A stretch of DNA of 64,000 nucleotides, taken from Scilla litardierei (Eukaryota > Streptophyta > Magnoliopsida > Asparagales > Asparagaceae). This document shows, in pieces, positions 56,049 to 64,000 of this stretch. Position numbers and translations under genes: made by a program. Every line of letters starts with the position of its first letter. Position 1 is the stretch's first letter. The stretch covers positions 137,652,448 through 137,716,447 of the forward strand of contig CM061136.1 of NCBI GenBank assembly GCA_030789695.1, in the 5' to 3' direction. The notes beneath the pieces were generated by a model, which was given only the letters and a program-made list of their open reading frames with translations, searched no databases and had not been told where the DNA came from.

Positions 56049-59000
56049 TGTCACTCCCCAGTCACCCTAATACTCAGGGGAAGAGAATCTAATTTCAACT
56101 CCCCGAGACAAGAGGAGATGAGTCACATGACGGGCCACGGTCTTAGACCAAGCGTAAAAGAAGAGTAAGGCAGGCCACTGCTCACACTGGAACAACACAG
56201 AGACAACACAAAGTGCATGGAAATAAAAGCGCTCCAACAATCACAGAGACATGATTTACATCTACAGAGTGATACTAAAGTAAAGCAGGAAAAGTAACTA
56301 CAACAACAACATCATAGAACCAAAACAGAGTACAACGGTACACTACAGTCTACAGTCATATAATATGTACAGAGTCTACTACAAAAATATGTGCACCGTC
56401 CTGCTAGGACTCAAAAAGTACAAAACATCATCTGACTATGACTACATCGCCACCATCAAACCACTACTACATGGGTACAACGTCTACAGAGTACAACTGT
56501 AACTGACCAGAAGTACAACAAAACAAAACAACTACACTTGTCACTGGAGTGACTACAATGACTACAAGCTCGTCCCCCACCGTGCCCACGTACACCCATA
56601 ACATCGCTCTCAAACAAAGGGAGACACTAGACTATGATGGACGCCTGGCTGGGTCCTGCTCTGATGTCAGAACCTGTGATGTACCTAAACCATAGAAATA
56701 GGTCACATCAACGCGTGACCAGTAGAAGAAAATCAACACGCTAAAGGAACTAAACACCCATCACATTTCAGCATTAACAAGTTATTGATTTAAATTTGAT
56801 TTTGTTATAATTTGGAAAGGCCGAGACCAAGACTCAAGTACGCGGACTAAGACGCATTCCACAGTTGGAACGGCTACGGCACCCGCCAGTGGCACTAAGC
56901 ACTGTGTGAAGCTTAACGGGACCTCCCACCCCAAAGACATGACAGTGGGTCGACATACCCCAATCGTCAGGATAGTATGCCACAGAAACAACTCCAACTC
57001 CAACTCCAACATCAACATCAACATAGTCTGTCCTCGTACTATCACTTTTCTCGGGCTTTCCCACATACCCAATCCCTGCCTAGAGGGCCTACCTGCTTTG
57101 AGTGGCATGGACACCCCTGGGCATGTTATCACCTACCCTAGGGTCTAGTTGCTCCATATTCCTTTTCCAATCAAGTATTGCAACACCATCACCACTTACA
57201 CAATTCACAAACCAAACTTCATTCTCAAAGCAAGATGGAGCCACTCACCCCAAAGGGTGGAGATTAACATTATCAACACTATCAGAGGTTAATCATCTTC
57301 ACTAATCACCATTTACAACATTGCAACTTCAGAAATCATAATTAAATAACGACTACAACACAATCCATGTTTTGGCTTCAACAGAATAGGCACTTAACAA
57401 CAGCTGTATCTCAAAATATTTGTACTGAACATGAAAAGGTATTGCATTGTGAGTTACAACCCTACTCGTCTACTTCCAGGCATTTCAAATCTCACCTTAA
57501 AATTCCAACAAATGAATTTTACATGAATTAAATACTGAAAGTTGTTCCAGTAGATTTCAGGCAGGAAAACAGAAGCTGAAAAATCCATGTATTTAAAATA
57601 GTTGGGGGCTGATTTGGAGTATGGCCAAGAAGGCAAAGTTTTAAATCTAGGTCTTAGGTTTAAAAAGAGCTCAAGAATACGAAAATCCATCCAGTGGTTC
57701 AAAGGATTTGGACTGTTTTGTAAAAAGTGTCTGGGATGGTAAAATCTGGACAGTTTGTAAAGCTCGAATTTTTAAAAATATTAGAGTCAAAATTAGACTT
57801 TGGCCAAGTGAAAAAAAGATAGAGGACTTATCAAAGTACAACATACTAAAATTTCATAAGTTTTTGTTTAGAAATTCGTTGGGAAAAACCTCTGAAAGAA
57901 TTTTGGCAGAGTCTCCCATGTTTGGGTGGATATACCCTGTTTTTATAAAATGACTTAAAAATACAAATTGAAACTTATTAAAAGGAAAAAATTTCCAGAA
58001 GCATAAAAATTACATCTTGGGGGTATGCAACAAGAACCAAAGCCTAAATCAAAGTATAATAGAGACTAACAAAGAAAGTCGATAACTTGAAGCAAAATTA
58101 GCAACATAGGCATAGATATGCATTTATAAGTATCCTCACAAGGCAAAAATTGATGAAGCTTCAAACTGAAGCATTTCTGAACCCTACTACCTCATAGCAT
58201 CTATATTGAAAGCATGCATCCATGGAAAATGTGAAAAGACATCATCTTGCATAACAATTCCAACATGCTTAGCAATTTTAGCAAGAAATTAAGCGAAGAA
58301 ACAACATGCAACGTAAATGTCACAAAGAGGTTAAAAGAAAACCCTAGCATACATCTATACTAACCCTTAGAGTGCTGAGAGACTCTACCTTGGGTGCTTG
58401 ATGAAGATGAAGCCTCCTAGCTTGTGCTTGAGCAAAAACTCCAAGTGGAAGTGGTCCTTGGCTTCCTCCTTGGCTTAAAACCCTAGCATGCAACCTCTTC
58501 TTCCCTCCAAGCTCCTTCTTCAACCTCAAGACCCTCCTCGTACACTCTCTAGCAGGTGATAGCCATGAAATTGGGCGGTTAAGGGTGTAAATGGGGTGAC
58601 TTAGAGTGTTTAGGGTGTATTTGTAGTGAATTAAGGTGTATAAAAGCCTCCAAGTGCATTCTAGTCAATTCACTCACCCCACTAACCAATCCTCCAATGC
58701 ATGTTGAGATAAGTGCCCACTAACACCCATTATCATAGCCAAAAGACTAATTTGCCCTCTCTTGACATTTTACATAAAACCCCTCCCTTTTTGCCTTATT
58801 GCGATTTTACCAGAAATTGGACCAAATTGCAAATGTGAGGGGTTTTAATGCAAAACTCTCCAACCCACAATGGTCTCCTTGCATAGTTGCCACTAAGGTC
58901 TCATTTACGACGACTCAAGATGATCATGATAGCCACGAGACACTTTTCCATGCACGCATCCCAATGCGTGGGGATCAATCTCAATATCCGCGTGCCAGAT

Positions 59001-59100
59001 TTGAAGGACGAGCGTGCCCAAGGCTAACGTCATCTTCTAAATACTCATGGTGAGTCCACTTATTAACCCTATCCAGTAGACTGGACTACGCAGGGTTACA
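56049..59100 (-). mobile_element. Solo LTR Y (Tekay/Del-like, probably reverse)
   Basis: 3,052 bp, plus-strand ends TGTCACTCCCC and AGGGTTACA, GATTG on both sides. These ends resemble L (TGTCAC...GTTACA), which suggests a chromovirus LTR in reverse orientation. There are no protein domains; the short ORFs inside are not conserved. The undisturbed S2 3' LTR proves this is an insertion. Confidence 0.85.
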
Positions 59101-59105
59101 GATTG

Positions 59106-59212
59106 CATACTTTTTACTCTGCATGTAATTATAAATGCGTGTGATTGTTCGTGGGTTGCACGAATATTTTTATTAGCCTATTCACCCCCTAGACTTAGAT
59201 CCAGATCCAACA
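59106..59212 (+). repeat. S2 5' LTR, part 2
   Basis: CATACTTTTTACTCTGC onward to CCAACA; completes the 5' LTR after solo LTR Y. Confidence 0.88.
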
Positions 59213-59214
59213 AG

Positions 59215-59226
59215 TAGTATCAGAGC
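59215..59226 (+). other. S2 primer binding site (mutated)
   Basis: TAGTATCAGAGC, one change from the initiator-Met site TGGTATCAGAGC. Confidence 0.85.
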
Positions 59227-59254
59227 GGGTTAGAGGATCTAGGCTAGATTGACC

Positions 59255-61091
59255 ATGAATAACTCTATTGATTGTGCTTTTTCTGAAGGTCAGTCCATAT
59301 GACGACCTCCAAAATTTAATGGAGTAGATTATGCTTCTTGGAAATCTAGGATGAAAATCTACTTAATATCTATTGATTATAAAGTTTGGCACATAGTTGA
59401 AACAGGTTATAAGCCACCTGTTATTAAAGTTGAAAATATTGAAATGCTTAAACATGAAGATAAATGGGATGATGCTGATTAGAGATTACATTCTTTGAAT
59501 GGTAGAGCTATGAATGCGCTTCTATGATCCCTTGATAAATTTGAATATAATCGTATCTCACATTGTCAAACTACGCAGGAAATATGGCACACGCTAGAGG
59601 TAACGCATGAGAGAACGTCACAGGTGAAGGAGTCTAGACTTGCCTTGCTGAGCACAGAGTACGAGAGCTTCCGCATGCTTCCGTCAGAATCTATATCAGA
59701 GATGTTTGCGAGGTTCACAGACATCATTTACAAGTCTAGCTCCCTTAGTAACCCCTATTAGCAAGTGAGGAAAATCTTAAGGGCACTGCCAAGCTCGTTC
59801 AGGCCTAAAGTCACTGCCATTCAAGAAACAAAAGATCTATCACAGATGAGAGTGGAGGACTTGATAGGAAATTTAATGTCCCACAAGCTTGAGTTGCAGA
59901 ATCTAAAGGCTAGAGAGAAACCGGATGCGAAGGAAAAGGAACCGAAACCACTAGCTCTTCAAGCTAGCGAAGATGGCGATGACGACGATGAGAAGTTATC
60001 ATTGATGGTCAAAAACTTCAGAAAATACATCAGAACTCCTCAAGGAAGAGAAGAAATGCATAAAAGGTTCACTTGCTCTAACAATTTTAATTCTGATAGA
60101 AATCCCTCTGAGAAGATTACTACTAATAGAGTTGAATGCTTTAAATTCAGGAATAAGGGGCACCACGTGAAGCATTGCAAACAAGAAATGGCTAATGTCA
60201 CAGAGAAGAAAGGAAAAGTTGTGGTGCGAACATAGGACATGGACAGTTCGCATAGGACATGGACAGTGAGGATGAGACCGAGGAGATTGTAGCACACTCC
60301 TCCCTTTGCTTCATGGCAAAAGATGATGATGTAAAATCTTGCACCAAAGCTGAACTTTTAAATATTTGTAAAGCCATGCAAGATGAGATTCATGAGCTAG
60401 AACTTACTTTAGATGACTATAGGAATGGTTGTTTTGAATTACAAAAAGAAAATTCTGACATGTTAAAAGAAACTGGAAAACTGAAAGAAGAACTTGTTGC
60501 ATGCAAATCAACCATCACCATGTTGAAAGAAGAAAAATCTAGCTCATCTGAAAAAGTTGATTGTCTTTCTTGTCCCTCTTTGTTAAAAGAGATTAGCATG
60601 CATAAAGAAAATTTTATTAAGATTGAAACTGAAAATAAATTGCTTATCGAAAAAATGTGCATGCTAAATAATGAGCTTAAAGAAAAATGATTGTGTTTGA
60701 AAAGAAGGAAGAGGAAAACAAGAAAGCTTTCATTAATAAATGCACTTTGCTTGTGACCGAAAATACTTTATTGAAATCCAAATTCACTAGTCTAGAATTG
60801 TCATTAAAGAAATTTTCAATTGGAAAACAATCGTTAGACATTATTCTTGGAAATCAACTTTATGGCAATAATAGGCGAGGACTAGGATATGGTTTAAAAA
60901 ATGTTGAAAAGACTAAATATAGAAAAGTTCACATTGAAACAACAAAGGTTGGAAATATGCATGCAAAGTGCTTTACTTGTTCTTGTGTTGGTCATACATC
61001 GTGTTATTGTAAGTTTAGGAATACGAATATGAAATTCAAGCAAATATGTGTTTCTAAATTTTTGATGATTAACATGAGTGGACCTTGTTGA
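59255..61091 (+). pseudogene. S2 gag pseudogene
   Basis: ATG 59255 opens a copia-type Gag with RPPKFNGVDYASWKSRMKIY and MFARFTDIIYKSSSL, but TGA or TAG codons interrupt it near 59312, 59480, 59527 and 59759. The zinc knuckle reads CFKFRNKGHHVKHC, with Phe in place of the second Cys. A 20-bp tandem duplication (60231-60267, CATAGGACATGGACAGT twice) shifts the frame. Two coiled-coil blocks follow in different frames (60259-60690 and 60687-61091). The second ends with a Cys-rich CFTCSCVGHTSCYC stretch. The pattern matches the long Sirevirus Gag of S1 with pol missing after it. Confidence 0.85.
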
Positions 61092-62448
61092 TTTTCAAGA
61101 TCACACATAATATCTACCGTGTAGGTAAGATGGAGATTTGGCGAGGAACTACAAATTGAACGCTTCATTATTTAGTTCCTTAGCCAAGCAACGACGCGAA
61201 GGTATATTTTTCTAATTTGCACTTAATGCATACCTTCATAGCATTTTTTTGTTTTGTGTGCTTGATTTGATTATGTGTGCTAGTTTGTTTGCCTTCTAGC
61301 TTGTTTAGGTCTTTATTAAAAGATGAAAAAGGCAAAAAGAAAAAAAGGAAGCTTAATGTATATCTTTTCCTTTGTATCATTCAAGTGATATTTATGAATG
61401 AAATTCATATCCTTGTAGAAATCATTGTATTATTGATATAGCTACAAGCGCATGTTAGTATCTCTAAATAGCCATTACATATTTAATGAATTGAGTAATA
61501 TGATTTCTACACCTACAATTTCACTTCCACTTGTATTGAATATTGTTGCACAATTGGATATTCTTTTATGAAATATTGGAAAGTGAATGTAGGATGAATA
61601 ATAACTGAAAAATCTATGGGATATGATGTGTATTTTCCATGGATAAAAATTGAGCACAAAAGAATTGAATATGAAAAAAAATACATGAATATTGCTACAT
61701 ATGTAAAACAGATACAAGTCATGGCAAGTATACTGTCCACGCGTATCCAACATATGCTTTATGGGTAATCTTTAGCGTTGGTGTTATACTTGTCAAGCAA
61801 TGCCACCCCCACATCTAAGAGTCCTTATAAGCTATGTGTTTGGGGTGTGGTATCTTGAAATCATTTTTAATGAGATGGAAAAAATCAATCCTAGATGATT
61901 TAATATTTAATGTAAAAGTGGATTGGTTTTGGTTGAATTTTATGAAAGTTTCTCCCTTTGTGCTTCAATTATTTAATCATCACACTTACACGATGGTGTA
62001 GAAGTCTACGTTATACTATTCGTTGAATTTGAAGTGCTTATTCTAAAAAAATGACATGCAAGTGCTAGTTGTAATTTATAATACTTTATTTTTGCATGTG
62101 AAATGAATTAGACTTTGTTTATACACTTTTGGTGATAACAAAAGGGGGAGAAAAATATTGAAGATTTGGTCCATTAATGCTTATATGTGCATATCTGAAT
62201 ATTGGTTCAATAGGGAGCATTAATGAATAATTGAATATGTGAATATATGTTCAAGGGGGAGCATGAAAATAGGGGGAGCATGCCATGCTTTTATGTGTCA
62301 CACTATTGTTGTATTTTTGCATGCTTATATGCTTGAACATCATTGTTTCATGTGTTGCATACACATCCTCCATCACACTCCACACACACATATAACGATG
62401 ATATTATGTGGAAGGTAATTGCAAATCTTATATTGGTTTGTCATCATC
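61092..62448. other. S2 3' non-coding region
   Basis: No pol domain on either strand. AT-rich, with AGGGGGAG-type purine tracts at 62141-62150, 62253-62262 and 62270-62279. Confidence 0.8.
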
Positions 62449-62460
62449 AAAAGGGGGAGA
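62449..62460 (+). other. S2 polypurine tract
   Basis: AAAAGGGGGAGA just before the 3' LTR, in the same TTGTCATCATC context as S1. Confidence 0.9.
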
Positions 62461-62461
62461 T

Positions 62462-64000
62462 TGTTGGATACAACGTATGTTGGATACAACGATCGATGAC
62501 TTCGTTTTGATGATAATAAACGTGTGTGAACGTTCTATTGTGTATGTTAAGTGCTTTTCAGGAGTGGCATACTTGTATTTCATTAAATAGAGATTTGGTC
62601 AAAAAGATGGAGAAATTGATATACATATAGCAAGTTGGAAGATGGAGAATTGGCTATACACTTAGCAAATGGGACTTGGTCAAAGAGATGGAGATTATAG
62701 CTACAAGCATTGGACCAAGTCAAATTGGAGAGGATCTTATTCAAATCAATTTAAGTTTGATTCATATCAATTTGAGATTGAACCTAAATCATATTGCCAT
62801 TCTAATCCAATTCAAATACAAACTCCCAATTCAAATCTCTATCAAATCCCAATTAGCATGCCAATTCCTATTTCCATTAGGATTCCCTTCTATGCCGCAA
62901 TAAACCCCTTGTCTCTCCTATAAAAACCCTCTAAAAAGGAGAGGCGAACAATGCGGCCATACCAAAAGAGAGATGAAGAGGAATTAGGCTAAAAACCCTA
63001 AGCTTCAAAGTCATCATCTTCACATTGCTGCAATCAAAGCTTCAAGCACATCTCTAAGCCACAAGTCTCCTCCTCAAGGCAAAGATCCAAGCTTCAACTC
63101 CTCATTGCCAAAAGCTTAAGAAAACATCTCCTAGCCAGCCAAGAACTCCATTGCAAACCCTAGAGAGGCCGTAACTTTCATCTCCAATGCTACACCATCT
63201 TCATAGCCGTAATTAAGGAGCAAGCTACAACCATCAACTTATCATCTTGCCTCAAAGCCAATACTCTTTCCTTGCTCAACCTTGCAAAGATCTCTAAGCA
63301 AAACTTCATCTTCAAGGAGCCTCCACATCCACCATTGCCGCAACACAAAGAAGAGGGCAACTCATCAAGGAGACATCCACAAAGGCCACAAGCTATTAGC
63401 CCCTTTCATCCCTAGCTGCAACCAGCAACCCTGTGCACACTGCTGCAGCTAGGGATCAGCCCTGCGCATGCATTGCAGCAGCTGCAGACAAGCCCTGCGC
63501 GCACGCACTGTTGCTGCCGCAACTAGAGGAGGCCAACCAGTGTTGCTGCTTCAATCTTTTTGGGGTTCTTCATCATAAGTTGCAAGCCACCGAGGCCAAA
63601 GTTCAGTGCCGCAAATCTGACCCATGCTGATTGACAGAGACTACACCATCACTGAGCTATTCTAAACTCATATTTATTATCTTTGTGATTGTAGTGTATT
63701 GATCTATGTAGAGGAAACTTTACCATTGATACATGTTTTGGGGACTTGTCTAGTGGGGGCTAGACAAGAGGGTCTTGACGAGTTGTAGCTAGTCAAGATA
63801 GAGCGTTTACTAGGTTGATAGTGTTTTGCACCGGTGGTATGTGGTACAACTAGGTGAGGAGTGGGAGCTTAGGACTCATTGTAGTTGTGCAAATAAACAT
63901 ATTAATCTAGTATTTGCTTGGGTACTGGACATAGGTCATTGGGGCGACCGAACCAGGTTAAAACTGTGCGTACTCTGTGATTGCATACTTTTTACTCTGC
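62462..64000 (+). repeat. S2 3' LTR (truncated by window end)
   Basis: 1,539 bp visible of about 1.65-1.7 kb. It lacks the solo LTR Y insertion and about 50 bp present in the 5' LTR. Confidence 0.9.

Larger units (their letters stand above)
54454..64000 (+). mobile_element. Sirevirus-like LTR element S2 (gag only, 3' end beyond window)
   Basis: LTR start TGTTGGATAC at 54454 recurs at 62462. The 5' LTR, without the inserted solo LTR Y, is about 1,700 bp. The interior (59213-62461) has a primer site, a decayed gag with coiled coils, no pol, and several AGGGGGAG tracts, the last in the TTGTCATCATCAAAAGGGGG context shared with S1. It is a non-autonomous Sirevirus-type element. The 5' and 3' LTRs differ by many substitutions and by a roughly 50-bp indel near 55640/63613, so it is older than S1, C1, A and L. 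The right target duplication is outside the window. Confidence 0.88.

Noticed and set aside
56782..57148. ORFs of 76-116 codons in solo LTR Y
   Set aside because: Overlapping on both strands, no domain, inside a sequence with LTR ends and target duplications.

Overview
This is a plant (angiosperm) nuclear window made almost entirely of nested transposable elements; I see no intact host gene. The evidence for a plant is the element set (Athila-type Ty3, Sirevirus-type Ty1, a CACTA element, LTRs primed by initiator-Met and Asp tRNAs) and the intron-bearing fragments of plastid sugar-phosphate translocator, NPF transporter and GH31 glycosidase genes carried by the CACTA element. The species cannot be fixed from the sequence.

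Layout. Positions 1-1870 are AT-rich flank with microsatellites and a foldback MITE (511-900). From about 1871 to 54453 runs an old outer element (called O) with a broken, intron-containing gag-like gene of the plant 'putative gypsy-type transposon' family. O has been split by five insertions, four of which close with target-site duplications (TSDs) inside the window: a 6.0 kb CACTA element (3381-9386, TSD TCG); an Athila-like element A (10655-42925, TSD AGAAC); a non-coding LARD-like element L in reverse orientation (43024-51477, TSD AAAGG); a solo LTR X (52484-54250, TSD GTGCC); and a Sirevirus-like element S2 (54454 to beyond the right end). A itself holds two Ty1/copia elements: C1 (14955-23158, TSD CATGC) and a largely intact Sirevirus S1 (24937-37167, TSD CATAG). 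S2 holds a second solo LTR Y (56049-59100, TSD GATTG). Reading across each insertion restores the disrupted frame.

Relative ages read from LTR pairs agree with the nesting. The S1 LTRs look identical (1700 bp each). The C1 LTRs show about 3 differences in 605 bp, L about 20 in 2.3 kb, A roughly 25 in 1.8 kb, and S2 is clearly more diverged.

Coding content. S1 has gag, pol and an env-like ORF without breaks, with a 60-nt GT-AG segment holding both stop codons between gag and pol. C1 has a gag-pol with one single-base frameshift just after the YVDD motif. A has gag-protease and an env-like ORF but no reverse transcriptase or integrase. S2 has only a decayed gag. L has no recognisable protein.

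The most unusual signals are non-coding. Four unrelated elements carry repeated hairpins with a constant loop and different but matching stems (A LTR, solo LTR X, the C1 leader, the 3' repeats of O). Separately, arrays of short palindromes sit upstream of the TATA box in the LTRs of A, C1, S1, L and X. The arrays recur ahead of the env-like ORFs of A and S1, and the S1 and L arrays use the same 28-nt hairpin unit.
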